From positions 544,194 to 608,193 of the forward strand of contig CAUYUJ010018893.1 in NCBI GenBank assembly GCA_963575745.1: a DNA stretch of 64,000 nucleotides. Direction: 5' to 3'. The notes beneath the pieces were generated by a model. It worked only from the letters and a program-made list of their open reading frames with translations, was not told where the DNA came from and did no database searches. The translations under genes were made by a program, and so were the position numbers. Positions 22,158-32,084 of the stretch are shown piece after piece (positions within the stretch are counted from its first letter, which is position 1; every line of letters starts with the position of its first letter). The stretch is from Prorocentrum cordatum (lineage: Eukaryota; Sar; Dinophyceae; Prorocentrales; Prorocentraceae).

Positions 22158-22320
22158 AACACACCCATACCCATAGGGGGGTCGGAGAGGGCTGTGGGTG
22201 CGTGTTGTCGGATGGGGGTCCACGCTCGAACGGGAGCGTTCCCCAGGGTCCGACAACCCGCACCCATACCCATAGCCAGTCCTCCTCTCAACGACTCCCC
22301 TATGGGTATGGGCGTGTGTT
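22158..22320. mobile_element. Fold-back element with nested inverted repeats
   Basis: A 163-bp element whose ends AACACACCCATACCCATAGG and CCTATGGGTATGGGCGTGTG are inverted copies (left arm to 22190, right arm from 22284). A second inverted pair is nested inside (GTGGGTGCGTGTTGTCGGAT and GTCCGACAACCCGCACCCAT). It abuts the hairpin pair before it with no gap. It may be a MITE; no target duplication is seen. Confidence 0.82.
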
Positions 22321-22839
22321 GCTCGTTCGTCACGATAGGCTTCGGGAAGAAGGGGGGCGCTGGAAACCTAGCGTCGCCTCACCTTCGTGACTCCTAGTTT
22401 TTTCAGAAGGCCAGGTGCCCGCAGAGCGGGGACGCTGCCCATGTACACCCTGAGCCCTGACCCCCGACGTCGTCTCTTCTCAGGGCCTGGCCCCCCAGAG
22501 GTCTGGACCCCGTCCAGGGACCGACCTTTTAGCCCAAGTGTTTTTTTCACATTCCTGGGGCCCTGTGAGGGCTCCCAGGGGCCGAAAACAGGAAAACCTT
22601 GCATCTTGTGTTCTCCCTCGCGCGGGTGGGCTTCAAGGTCTGGGACCAGAGCTTCGAGGGGGCCCCAGCGGCAGACGAGGAACCCGCAAGGAGGCCCAGA
22701 CGGGGTGCACATCGTCCAGGCTCCGGGCTCCGGCCGCGCGGCCTGGGGGGGCACGGCCCTTTCCTTGCCCCCCTCTCGCTTCCCCTCGTCCGCGGCCTCC
22801 CCTCGTTCGAACAGGACGTGCCATGCTTGTTGTGTGTTG

Positions 22840-23165
22840 TTTCTCCCCCGCCTCTCTGCATCGCTCCCCCCTCCCCTTCCCGACCTTCTCCCGACCTCCT
22901 GCCCCTTCTCAGTGTTTCCCCACCTCCCCCTTCATCCCTCTCCTCCCTCCTCCCCCGCCGTCGTCCTCTGCCTTGTCCTCCTCCTCCTCCCCCCTCCGTC
23001 CTCCTCCATCCTCCCCCCCCCTCCTCCTCCCCTCTCCCCCTCCCTTCCTCCTCCCCACATTCTTCCCTCCTCCCTCCCTCCTCCACTTCTTCCTCCTCCT
23101 CCTCCTCCCTCCTCCTCCCCACCTTGCTCCCTTCTCCCTCCTCCTCCTCCTCCTCGTTGTCGCCA
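22840..23165. repeat. Polypyrimidine tract
   Basis: About 320 bp of CTCC/CCCTCC sequence on +. Long low-complexity frames on both strands arise from it. Confidence 0.88.
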
Positions 23166-23404
23166 CTCCCCTGCGTCCCAGGGGGCCCCCACCCCCCCAA
23201 GCGCGCGCAGCGGCGCCGGCAGGATTTCGAGGCCGCCGACGAGCTCCGGAGGCGCCGCGCCCCCCCCCCCCCCTCCCCCGCGTGCAGGGTCCCATTCTGT
23301 CTGACCGATCCGGCTCAATGTGGAGGTTCGAGGTTTGATGTTTTTCGGGATTCGATGGGGTAGCAAATCGTGGGAGCCTTGTGTACCCAAGCAAGTCCGT
23401 CCTT

Positions 23405-23575
23405 AGAGTGCGGTAGCGTCGATTAACGTTGGGTATTCGATGAGGTAGCGCCAAGTCAGGGTCGATTAACGTCGATTAGCGCCGATGTAGCGTCGAGTGG
23501 CTTCGACTAGCGTTGATTGGCGTCGATTCGCAAGAGCCAGCACGATGGCAAGTAGTTTCCCATGAGTTGCCATTG
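23405..23575 (+). repeat. Dispersed module M1, copy 2
   Basis: AGCGTCGATTAACG-type units, then GGCGTCGATTCGCAAGAG..ATGGCAAG..GAGTTGCCA, matching 19920-20080. It is followed directly by modules M2 and M3, so a composite of about 550 bp can be defined here. Confidence 0.75.
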
Positions 23576-23599
23576 AAGGTTTGTGGTTTCGGGATTCGA

Positions 23600-23725
23600 G
23601 ATTTGGGGTGTTCTCGTCGGTTCCTGGAGGTTTTTCTACCTCGGGGATGCGTCCCCGCAGCTGTGCCTCGCCGAGAGCATTCCGGGGGTGTTCGAATCGA
23701 GTTGTGACCCGGAAGCCGAGCCACC
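23600..23725 (+). repeat. Dispersed module M2, copy 2
   Basis: Shares GCAGCTGTGCCTCGCCGAG, ATTCCGGGGGTG and GAGTTGTGACCCGGAAG with 10855-11010 and 60490-60560. Confidence 0.75.
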
Positions 23726-23738
23726 TTTAATCTATGTT

Positions 23739-23950
23739 GAATCGATCGATCCGATTTGCTAAGTATCGGTTCCGCCCTGCTCGACCCGATCCGATTCAGG
23801 TATTCTGGCGGCCCGATGTGGCCCAATGCTTGCGTGGCGTTGTTGGGCATCCTGGCGCGGGCGATGCAGTTCGATTCCGACCTCGTGCCGACGCGGCCCG
23901 ATTCGATCCGATGTTGTGATTCGGCGCTGGCTGATCCTGCCAGCACGGGG
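23739..23950 (+). repeat. Dispersed module M3, copy 1 (GATCCGATCCGATT)
   Basis: About 210 bp with ATCGATCGATCCGATT, GGCCCGATGTGGCCCAATGC, TTGCGTGGCG, GATTCGATCCGATG and GGCTGATCCTGCCA. Copies at 29442-29655, 60603-60745 and 63446-63665 follow the same order, all on +. Confidence 0.82.
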
Positions 23951-24199
23951 AGAGGAGCGACCGCCGTCTACGATGCGATCGACTTGGCGGTGCTTGCCGA
24001 TGTTTGCGCGTGGTATCGATCGATGTGGCCCCTAGGGCGCCGCCTTCTGGATCAACAAAGGAAACAAGTAGCCCCCCCCACATCTTCCCGATCCCTCCGC
24101 TCCCCTCCCCTCCCCCCTCCCTTGCCTTACCCTCACTGGCCATCCCCGTCTGAGTGCACCACTCCTTTCCTGCCGTCTTGCCGCCTCTCTCTCCCCCTT

Positions 24200-25050
24200 T
24201 CTCCCACCCCCCGGAGCCGCCGTCCCGATTCGAGGTTCTTGGTGCGGGTACCATGCAACCGCGAGCCCCACACGAGACAGCTGCCGTACGCGTCGGCCCG
24301 CGCCCATGGCGGCGTGAGGGCTCGGCCGTGCGCGGGACTCCATCGCAGCCAAGCGGCTGCTGCCAGGCGGCAGGAGCTTCCCCACGCTGCGCGAGGCAGG
24401 GCCAGCCTGTCATCGGCGCGCCAGGTCAGAACGCGCAGCAATGCGAGTACCGGCGAGGATCGCAGCGCCGCGCGGCGTGCTGCAGGCGCACCACAGCAGC
24501 AGGGTGCTGTCTGGCCGGTGCAGCAGCAGGCGTGGCACAGCATCACAGCAGCAGCAGCAGACGCGGCGCTGCTCGGCCCCGAAGTGCGGCCAGCACAACT
24601 CCGCCTCTCGTGAGACGCGCCACGGCTGCGGAGGTGCGCGAGGAGGGCAGAGACCACAGGCGGCGATCCTCCGGCCCGAGAAGGGGCCCCTGGTTCCCGG
24701 GCCCTCCCGGAGCCCGTGGCTGACTCCGCGGGTGAGGAAGCCTGCGTCGCTGCGGTCGTCGGCGCGCCCCGCCTCGATCGAGGTCCAGCGACGCAGGATC
24801 CGCACGAATGTGGCAGGCGCCCGACGCAGGAATCACCTGCGAGTGGCCCCCCTGGGCCGCGAGAGGCACTCCTCCTCTGTTGGGCGACGCAGCAGAACGG
24901 GGTCGTTTGCGCCGACATTGGCGCGCAAGCTGCCCGCGTAAGGTCGCGCGTGAGCGCCCTCGCTTCGAATGTGGTGTGCCGCGCTGGCGGCCGCATAAGT
25001 CACCGCGCAAGGTCGCTATGTCATCTCGCGTGAGACCGGTTCTTGTCAAT
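24200..25050. other. Multi-frame open GC-rich region, possible exon
   Basis: Several overlapping frames on both strands are open for 100-290 codons here, and the sequence is not simple repeat. A CAGCAGCAG stretch lies near 24540-24565. Amino acid content (Ala, Arg, Ser, Gly) does not favour one frame, and no domain is recognised. It may contain an exon, but I cannot say on which strand. Confidence 0.2.
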
Positions 25051-25235
25051 GGAGGGCAACCATTGGGACCGGACAATTTACGTTTACTAAACGGCCCTGG
25101 GCGTTTACTAACAGGCCTGCCCTGTTCGATTCCTTCCCTGGGCGCGTTTACTAAACGGCTTCGCTTGTCGGGGTGATTGTTATGGTTCTGGATTTCCGGC
25201 CCTCTATCTTGATCGCGGCTCAATTGGATTGGGAC

Positions 25236-25299
25236 CGCGGCTCCACCATCAGGGCCAGCTTGTGTGGAGCATGGCTGGCCCTGATGGTGGAGCCGCGGC
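25236..25299. repeat. Perfect 25-bp hairpin
   Basis: Arms 25236-25260 (CCGCGGCTCCACCATCAGGG and CCAGC) and 25275-25299 are perfect reverse complements, around a 14-nt loop TTGTGTGGAGCATG. The 13-mer TGTGTGGAGCATG of the loop also occurs at 20129-20141 and 25451-25463. Could be a small-RNA precursor, a MITE remnant or a replication fold-back product. Confidence 0.95.
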
Positions 25300-25539
25300 T
25301 GCTCATCGTCGAACCCTTCGACGTCTGAGCGTCCCTGCTTCCTCTCGGCCGTTCCCCCCCCTCTTTGCCCGCCGGCGAATTCGCTAGTTAGTGCCCCCTT
25401 CCAGCTTCTCGCTGGAGCGGAGTTCGCCGCCTCGCCGCCGACGAAAAAATTGTGTGGAGCATGAGCATGGCCGCGAAGCCTTCCAACGCTGCACGCCTCC
25501 TCCGCCCCAGAGCTTGCCCTGTTGGGAGCGCTCGTACTG

Positions 25540-25765
25540 CCCCTCCTCGCCCCTCGCCCTCCTCCTCGCTGTCCCTCCTCGCCATCCTCCTCGTGCTCCC
25601 CTCCTCGCCCTCCCCCCTCGTCCTCCCTCTCCTCGTCCTCTCTTCGCCCTCCTCCGTGCTTTCCCGCCTCGCCTTCCTCAACGTTGGATCCCCTTCGGAC
25701 TCTCAGGATCCTCTATTCTTCGTGCTCCGTCAGGCGTCCTCCTCCTCCTCCTCCTCCTCGCGGAT
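25540..25765. repeat. CTCCTCGCCCTC tract
   Basis: About 220 bp of CT-rich sequence with CCTCGCCCTCC units and a CTC run at 25739-25758. Confidence 0.85.
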
Positions 25766-26121
25766 TTTTGTTTTGAGTATTGTTCGCCTTTTGGGTTTAT
25801 GTTGGGTGTTGATTTCTCCTGGCGGATAGCAATATCCGTAAGGGCTTCGCCCCCTGCCGCCGGCCTTCTCTCTCGGAGAATGGGCCATGGAAGAGCTAAG
25901 TCATGAGGCCTTGGCGCTGTCGTGAAGCAGTATCGAAACTTCATGCGAAGCCGATTCGCAATCAGCAAAACCAACTGATCACAAGAGGGGTTACCACACC
26001 TGGCGATTGGTAAGACGTGTATGGTTTACGGGCTTGGTTACCACACCTTGCGATTAAAGGGCCGAGGGAGTTCTCGCAGTTTGGGTTACCACGCCTTGCG
26101 ATGGATGTGCGTGAAGGGTGG

Positions 26122-26932
26122 CACCGAATTTCAGAAATGTGGCAAATCCATGTGTTTTTGGTCCCTGACCCCACGGATCTGCGTAAGGGGTGGCGCCGAA
26201 TTTCAGAAATGTGGCAAATCCCCGGTGTTTTTTGACCCTGACCCCGCGGATCTGCGTGAGGGGTGGCACCGAATTTCAGAAATGTGGCAAATCCCATGTG
26301 TTTTTGGACCCTGACCCCGCGGATCTGCGTGAGGGGTGGCACCGAATTTCAGAAATGTGGCAAATCCCTTGTGTTTTTGGACCCTGACCCCGCGGATCTG
26401 CGTGAGGGGTGGCACCGAATTTCAGAAATGTGGCAAATCCCCTGTGTTTTTGGACCCTGACCCCGCGGATCTGCGTGAGGGGTGGCACCGAATTTCAGAA
26501 ATGTGGCAAATCCCCTGTGTTTTTGGACCCTGACCCCGCGGACCCTCGCGGATGCTGCGTGAGGGGTGGCACCGAATTTCAGAAATGTGGCAAATCCCTG
26601 TGTTTTTGGACCCTGACCCCGCGGATCTGCGTGAGGGGTGGCACCGAATTTCAGAAATGTGGCAAATCCCATGTGTTTTTGGACCCTGACCCCGCGGATC
26701 TGCGTGAGGGGTGGCACGAATTTCAGAAATGTGGCAAATCCCATGTGTTTTTGGACCCTGACCCCGCGGATCTGCGTGAGGGGTGGCACCGAATTTCAGA
26801 AATGTGGCAAATCCCATGTGTTTTTGGACCCTGACCCCGCGGATCTGCGTGAGGGGTGGCACCGAATTTCAGAAATGTGGCAAATCCCATGTGTTTTTGG
26901 ACCCTGACCCCGCGGATCTGCGTGAGGGGTGT
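26122..26932. repeat. 73-bp satellite array, 11 units
   Basis: GAATTTCAGAAATGTGGCAA marks unit starts at 26126, 26198, 26271, 26344, 26417, 26490, 26574, 26646, 26718, 26791 and 26864. Spacing is 72-73 bp, with one 84-bp unit that has an extra partial copy of CGCGGA. Middle units are almost identical; the first two are more diverged. Because 73 is not a multiple of three, frames rotate from unit to unit and stay open, giving false 60-146 codon ORFs on both strands. The unit is AT-richer than its surroundings. Confidence 0.97.
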
Positions 26933-27020
26933 CGATTTCGAGCCCCCCCCAGCAATTCAGACAACGCGCCCAGGGGACGCTAAAAAGCCACTTTGGGCCT
27001 CCCCCCCCTCGCGCGGTCAA

Positions 27021-27076
27021 TCAACTAGTTACAGTAACCAGCAATAAGTCAACTAGTTACAGTAACCAGCAAGAAG
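27021..27076. repeat. 28-bp tandem duplication
   Basis: TCAACTAGTTACAGTAACCA starts at 27021 and 27049. Each unit holds the palindrome ACTAGT. Confidence 0.9.
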
Positions 27077-27182
27077 CAGAACTGTAACACTGGAAACTAC
27101 AACCTACGACTGATACAGGAAACTGCGAATCACGGGCCTACAGCCTGGTGGCCCCACAAGGGGGCCGGCGGATATTTTGAGC

Positions 27183-27275
27183 ATAATTAGCTACATCTCC
27201 AATCGGGTCGGCGCGTCGTCTTCGTCGCCGTCGTCGCCGTCGTTGTCGCGATCGTCGTCGTCTTCATAGTCGTTC
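27183..27275. repeat. Direct repeat with GTC run, copy 1
   Basis: ATAATTAGCTACATCTCCAA followed by CGTCGTC-rich sequence; the same order occurs at 27445-27530 (ATAATTCGCTACACCTCCAA then GTC run). Confidence 0.8.
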
Positions 27276-27444
27276 GCAATAAGAGCTCTCCATACTTGTG
27301 GTGAGCGTGGTCGGTGTGCCGCGCGCGCAATTACTTTGCCACTCGTGTTCGCCTGTTGTTGGTTGGTTATGTATCCCTGCGGGTTTTGTTTTCCGTCCTA
27401 CTGTGCACGACAGAACTATTTTCAGTTTGTAGGTGAAAAGATTC

Positions 27445-27530
27445 AAAGATAATTCGCTACACCTCCAATCTATTGGGCGCCGTGTCCTCGTCGTCGTCGC
27501 GATCGTTTTCGTCGTCGTCGTCGTCTTCAC
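27445..27530. repeat. Direct repeat with GTC run, copy 2
   Basis: Second copy of the 27183-27275 segment, 265 bp downstream. Confidence 0.8.
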
Positions 27531-28109
27531 ATGGGGAAGGGACCCAATGAATCCTATGTTTCCTTAGGGGCCCATGGGATTCCCACGGAATTCCTAGGAC
27601 TCGCAAAAGCCCGGAGGAATCCCAGCAGTGGCCGCCTCGTTTTTTTTGTGTGTTGTTTCCCTCCCCCCCAATTTTGTTTTCGGTCCCAATCCGTCCGTTA
27701 GCCCGTGCGAAAGACCCGTGTGAGTTAAGCCAGCCCATCACCGCTAGCCCCCCAAGTGTCCCTGCGATAAGTATCAGCAGTCCAGTGGACAGACGCTGAG
27801 ATCGCTCGCCCCCCCCTGCCGTTCCACTTTCCTCAGCCTCCTCTCCCCACTCCCCTCTACTCCTTCCCCCCCCTCCCCCCTCCCTTGCATCACCGGTCCC
27901 TCCCTTCTTTTCCATCTTACCCCGTCGCCTCTCCGTATGCCCCCCCCTCTCCTCTCCGTCCCCGCAAGTCTTTCTCCAGCTATTCTCCAACTGCGACTTC
28001 TATTATACCCCCCGCTCCAGGTCCTGTCTTGCCCTGTCCCATCCTGCCCCGATCCGTCCTCTTCCTCCGCCCCAGCTGTCTTTTTCCAGCCACAGCCGTT
28101 CTCCTCCCC

Positions 28110-28215
28110 AGGAGGGCGAGGAGGAGGAGAAGGAGGAGGAGGAGGAGAGGAGAAGAAAGAGGAGGAGGAGGAGGAGGAGGAGGAGGAGGAGGAGGAGGAG
28201 GAGGAGGAGGAGGAG
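28110..28215. repeat. GGA tract
   Basis: About 105 bp of GGA with a few GAA interruptions. A CTC tract follows at 28378-28432, so the two can pair. Confidence 0.92.
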
Positions 28216-28669
28216 GGAGTCGAGGTGAAACAGGGGGGCACGAGCACTTCTCCCTTCCCCCATCATTCCTGCTATGCCCCCCCTTCCTCCCCACTGCACG
28301 TTACCCTCTTTCCTCCCATTCTCTCTTTTACATTGTTTTGCACTTGCGCCTCGCACTCTCCCCTTCCTCGCCTTCATTTCTCCTCCTCCTCCTCCTCCTC
28401 CTCCTCGTCCTCCTCTCCCCTCTCCTCCATCATGGTCATACTTGGGAAACTCGTATATGTCTTGCACAGGACGGCCGAGAGTGATACAACCCACGGGGTC
28501 TCGGTTCCGCCTGGTAGGATTGAGCCTGACTGGTTTATGCGCCCCAGCGCCACCGCCTGGCCCTGCGCTGCGTAGGGCGGGCCCCCAGCAGGGACGACAC
28601 GGGCGCAGCCTCTTGTCGCGAGTCTCCCTCCTCCCCTCTCTCTTGCTGCTTCTGCTTCAGAGTCACACT

Positions 28670-28824
28670 GACCATGGCCAAGATGTCCCGGCATCTTGTT
28701 GACGCCGATCTTGGTCATGATCCATGTCAGCCATCGCCGATTCATTGTGACCAAGATGGATTGTGACCAAGATCGGCACGCCGGTTCCGCGATCAGTCTT
28801 GGTCATCGTCCCCGTTTTCTTCGC
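28670..28824. repeat. GACCAAGAT direct repeat, copy 1
   Basis: About 155 bp starting with GACCATGGCCAAGATGTC and ending with CCCCGTTTTCTTCGCC. It contains inverted CGATCTTGGTC / GACCAAGATCG segments. Copy 2 is at 29046-29224. Confidence 0.85.
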
Positions 28825-28919
28825 CTCTATCTCTCTCCCTCTCTCTCGCGCTAGTCCCCCCCCACTCTCTCTGCCTCTTTCTGTCCCCCCCTCTCTCTTC
28901 CTTTTCTCTGCTCTCCGCC

Positions 28920-29060
28920 ATGCCGCCTGCCCCCGATGCTCCTACCCCCCCCGCTTCTGGGAGGCAGCTGGCCCAGCTCGGCGTGGAGCTCTTCGAGCAG
29001 GAGGTGCCGAGGCGTCCAGCCTACAATCGAGGGAAGAAACGTGTGGACTATGACCAAGAT
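28920..29060 (+). CDS. Exon-like frame between two repeat copies
   Basis: From an ATG at 28920 the frame reads MPPAPDAPTPPASG, then RQLAQLGVELFEQEVPRRPA, then YNRGKKRVDYDQD, which enters repeat copy 2. The middle part looks like true protein (amphipathic, mixed charge). The 90 bp before it is pure pyrimidine-rich sequence, as in a 5' leader or an acceptor tract. No family recognised. It lies exactly in the gap between two 155-180 bp direct repeats. Confidence 0.35.
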
Positions 29061-29224
29061 GTCGTGGGATCTTGTCGATGCCGACCTTGGTCGTGGTCCA
29101 TGTCGGTCGTCGCCCATTCGCGAGGATGATCCACGAATGGGCGCCGACCAAGATCGATGGGGACCATGATGACACGACGTTTCCGCGTTCAGTCTTGGTC
29201 ATTGTCCCCGTTTTCTTCCCCGCC
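29046..29224. repeat. GACCAAGAT direct repeat, copy 2
   Basis: Starts GACTATGACCAAGATGTC and ends CCCCGTTTTCTTCCCC, matching 28670-28824, with an additional inverted segment (CGCCCATTCGCG / CGAATGGGCG). Confidence 0.85.
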
Positions 29225-29317
29225 ACGCAAACTCTCGGAGCTCCGCGCGGATTCCTCGGATTGCCGCTGGGCCCCCCCGGCGGAGTCTCTGGTGCCCCGC
29301 CCCTGGCGCGCTTTGCG

Positions 29318-29342
29318 CGCCAGGGAGGGGGGGTCCAGCGCA
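29318..29342. repeat. Short perfect hairpin
   Basis: CCCTGGCGCGC and GCGCGCCAGGG, 11-bp arms with a TTT loop, within a GC-rich segment (about 29230-29390) that resembles 34990-35050. Confidence 0.8.
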
Positions 29343-29441
29343 GATGCAAGAAATCCGCGCGGACCTCCAGCGACTTCTGCTTTGTTGGTCTAGTTTTTGT
29401 TTTTTGAAGTAAGCGGGCCATCGGACCTGAATCTCAACTTC

Positions 29442-29655
29442 GACCCAGTCGATTCGATTTGGTATCGGTTCTGGCTGGTGCGATCCGACTCGATGTCGAC
29501 GTTCCAATGCGGTCCGATGCTTACGTAGCACTGTTGTGCATCCTGCAGCGCCGAACCGATTCGATTTTGATTTCCGAGCCGATGCAGCTCGATCCGACGC
29601 AGGTTCTGATCCAATCCGACTTCACGATTCGATGCTGACTGATCCTGCACCTGGG
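29442..29655 (+). repeat. Dispersed module M3, copy 2
   Basis: GTCGATTCGATTTGGTATCG, CAATGCGGTCCGATGCTTAC, CGATCCGACGCAGG and GACTGATCCTGC follow the same order as at 23739-23950 and 63446-63665. Confidence 0.82.
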
Positions 29656-29891
29656 CGTCATGAACAAAATCACGACCCTCCCGGCGCCTCCCTTTCCTCG
29701 ACAGGCGCTCCTCAAGAAGCTGGTGGTCCTGCTCCAGTTCTGGCCTGGGGGCATTGAATGATCGACCAGGCTCGAACACACCAGGTCTGACGGCTGTTTC
29801 CAAGTTGTCAGTTGTTTGGGGAGGGTGTCCTAGGCGTTTTTTTTTTCCATAATCATCGCCTGGAGGATCGATCTTCGGTGACCTCGGCAGG

Positions 29892-30006
29892 TGGTGGATA
29901 TGAACGTATTCGGGGCCCGGGGGGCCTAAATATATCCATATCCACCTCCCCCTTGGGTCCCAGGACGCCGGTTCCCCAGGCGGTGGATATAGACATATCC
30001 CCGCCT
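29892..30006. repeat. Alternating inverted GGTGGATAT segments
   Basis: GGTGGATATG (about 29893), ATATCCACC (about 29938) and GGTGGATAT (about 29982) alternate in orientation, and the last includes GGATATAGACATATCC. A compound hairpin is possible. Confidence 0.65.
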
Positions 30007-30482
30007 CGCAGATTTGGCTGTGGTCAGCAGCAAAGCCAGCGAGACCAGAACAGCCACGGGTGTGCGGGAGTCACGGCGGGCCCCAGGAGACCCCAGGAGA
30101 ATTTCGCACGCTAATTTCGCAACAGTGGGTGTTCTGGGTAGGTATGGCTTCGACGAGGGTCGGTACCATTCGGTGCAATCTTCTGTGGGGTATCTTGGCG
30201 TCCCCTTGGGGGGACAGGCGACCTTAGGAGCCAACGGCTGGCCTTTGGGGGGTCCATGGGCCACGAAGTACGTAAGGGGTGTACCGAGTCGAAGCTCCCT
30301 TGAGCCATCTGAGGGGTCGGCCGAGGGCCCCTTTGGAGTGTCTGCGGCCCCGAAGTGCGCGAGCAGGGTGCCGGCCTGGGGCTCCTTCGGCGGCCGTCTT
30401 GGAGGGTTGGCGGGTCGCTCCCGGAAGTCCATGGGGCACAACATAAGTGAGCGGTGTGCCGAATTGAGGCTCCAAGGTTTGA

Positions 30483-30620
30483 GTCCGGCATGTCCCTCTA
30501 CAGGAGGAACATCCAGATAGAGTCAAAACGTCTGGGGACGATGTTTGAATTGTTTTGGTTATGTTTGGCGTACACATTAATTTCCCGTCCAGAATTCGCC
30601 TGTAGGCGGACATGCCCGAC
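30483..30620. mobile_element. MITE family 1, copy 3
   Basis: A 138-bp element with ends GTCCGGCATGTCCC..ACAGG and CCTGTAGGCGGACATGCCCGAC. CCAAGGT occurs on both sides, at 30472-30478 and 30626-30632, and could be a 7-bp target duplication if the ends extend 4-5 bp beyond the recognised repeats; the other copies lack it. Confidence 0.83.
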
Positions 30621-30826
30621 CTGACCCAAGGTGCAGTCTTGAGGGCCAGCTGAGCGCGCATGGTGCGCGAATTGTGTGATGGGTGCGCCGACTCGGGGCT
30701 CCCTGGAGAATGGACAAGCCGATCGCTCTTATTGACAATGTCTTCGAGGAGCCTCGAGATGCAAACCACTTGCATTTTTACGATCCCCTGGAGCCTGAGA
30801 GCGCGGACCATTAGTGTCTGCACGTG

Positions 30827-31399
30827 TCACAAGGAACCTGAAGGCGCGGATGCCTTGCGTGTTCCAGGCGGGTTCAGGGAGTTGGCCTTCTTCGGGCTGG
30901 CGGAAGTATTCATTTTTGCATTCATCTCACTCTTCTCCATGATCCTCCATCTCATTAGCCACCTTCGAAGCCGAGCACCGTGATGGCCCGCAGGGGGCCC
31001 GCCGAATTCAATCGCTTCGCTCACTCCGCCGGCCCATATTGCAGCACTGCTGCTATCTCTCGGTGTGCTCGTGGCGGGCGGAGGGAGGAGCATGAGGAGG
31101 ACAATGAGCCCAGAGCTTGAAGCCCGATCGGCGTCAAAAGGAGGATGAGGACCAGTGTAAACCGAAGGCACATCAACCATGTTGCAGTAAACCCTCCCTC
31201 CAAGCTCCCTCTTCATAGGTCCTACAGGTATTATCATCATTGCGGGAAGTTCCCCATGGGAAGACAACCGTCTAATAATCCCCAATCGTGCCCAAATAAT
31301 TCTTGGGACTCCAGCGCTGCGATTCAACGTTATTGTTGCGTCCTGACAGTCCTTACCGTGCCAGATCACCAATCCTGAGACGTCAACGCCGCGAATCAA
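30827..31399 (-). CDS. Unrecognised 190-codon frame
   Basis: The longest non-repeat minus-strand frame in a region of moderate GC. It has a hydrophobic stretch (SGLIVLLMLLPPP) and basic segments (RLRRWLMRWRIMEK, SPKKANSLNPPGTRK). No family recognised and no splice evidence. It may be an exon or chance. Confidence 0.22.
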   Translation of the reverse strand: MIRGVDVSGLVIWHGKDCQDATITLNRSAGVPRIIWARLGIIRRLSSHGELPAMMIIPVGPMKRELGGRVYCNMVDVPSVYTGPHPPFDADRASSSGLIVLLMLLPPPATSTPRDSSSAAIWAGGVSEAIEFGGPPAGHHGARLRRWLMRWRIMEKSEMNAKMNTSASPKKANSLNPPGTRKASAPSGSL

Positions 31400-31560
31400 A
31401 GTGACGGTTGCGCCCTGGCAATCGTAAACCGTGCCACGACATTAATTCTGGAACGTCAACGCCGTGAAACAGTGTGATTGTTGCGTCTAGACGCTCCTAC
31501 ATCGTGCCAGCACGCCGTTCTTGGGACTTCATCCAAGCGGATCCTTACACTGTTGCAAGT
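31288..31560. repeat. About 72-bp degenerate tandem repeat
   Basis: Four units begin GTGCC at about 31288, 31359, 31432 and 31505 and share GGGACGTCAACGCCG..GTGATTGTTGCGTC variants. Confidence 0.8.
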
Positions 31561-31570
31561 TTTCACAATG

Positions 31571-31810
31571 AATGCTCGCGGCGCTAACTTGAAAGCCAAC
31601 TGTTGAAACTGAACCATCCTTCATCATTGAATGTGCTGCAATTGTTGAGACGAATGTGCGGGGCGCTAAGGCGAGATCTACATGTTGCAACCACCCGTCC
31701 CCCACTTGTGAACGTGTTGCGACCTTTTAAGACGAATGTGCGTGGCGCTAAGGCGAGAGCCACATTTTGAAATTGGCCCGCTTTCGTTCCGTGAAAGTGT
31801 TGCACACTTC
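31571..31810. repeat. 82-bp tandem repeat, 3 units
   Basis: AATGTGCGGGGCGCTAAGGC-type starts at 31571, 31653 and 31735, spacing 82 bp. It follows directly after the 72-bp array. Confidence 0.82.
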
Positions 31811-31917
31811 AAGTTCCAGGACCGTGTCAAGAAGAAGTTTGTCGAACCGCCTGGTCCGTCCTACCGACACGTTGGGGGATGCGACAAGGATAACGTTCTT
31901 TATCAGGAAAAGGGATG

Positions 31918-32025
31918 GATGAGGAGGAGGAGGCGGAGGCGGTGGAGGAGGAGGATGAGGAGGAGGCGGAGGATGAGGAGGAGGAGGAGGGAACGTACGA
32001 GGAGGAGGAGGAGGCATCTGGATGG
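31918..32025. repeat. GGA/GCGGAG tract
   Basis: About 105 bp of GAGGAGGAGGCGGAGG-type purine repeat. Confidence 0.88.
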
Positions 32026-32084
32026 CTTCTTGTGGACTCCTGCGGCAAATCTGGCTCGTGGGCATGACGCCTTTTTGGGAGGCT

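Noticed and set aside
26190-27047. Series of ORFs MAPNFRNVANP..
   Set aside because: Shadows of the 73-bp satellite; the same peptide restarts every 73 bp in a new frame.
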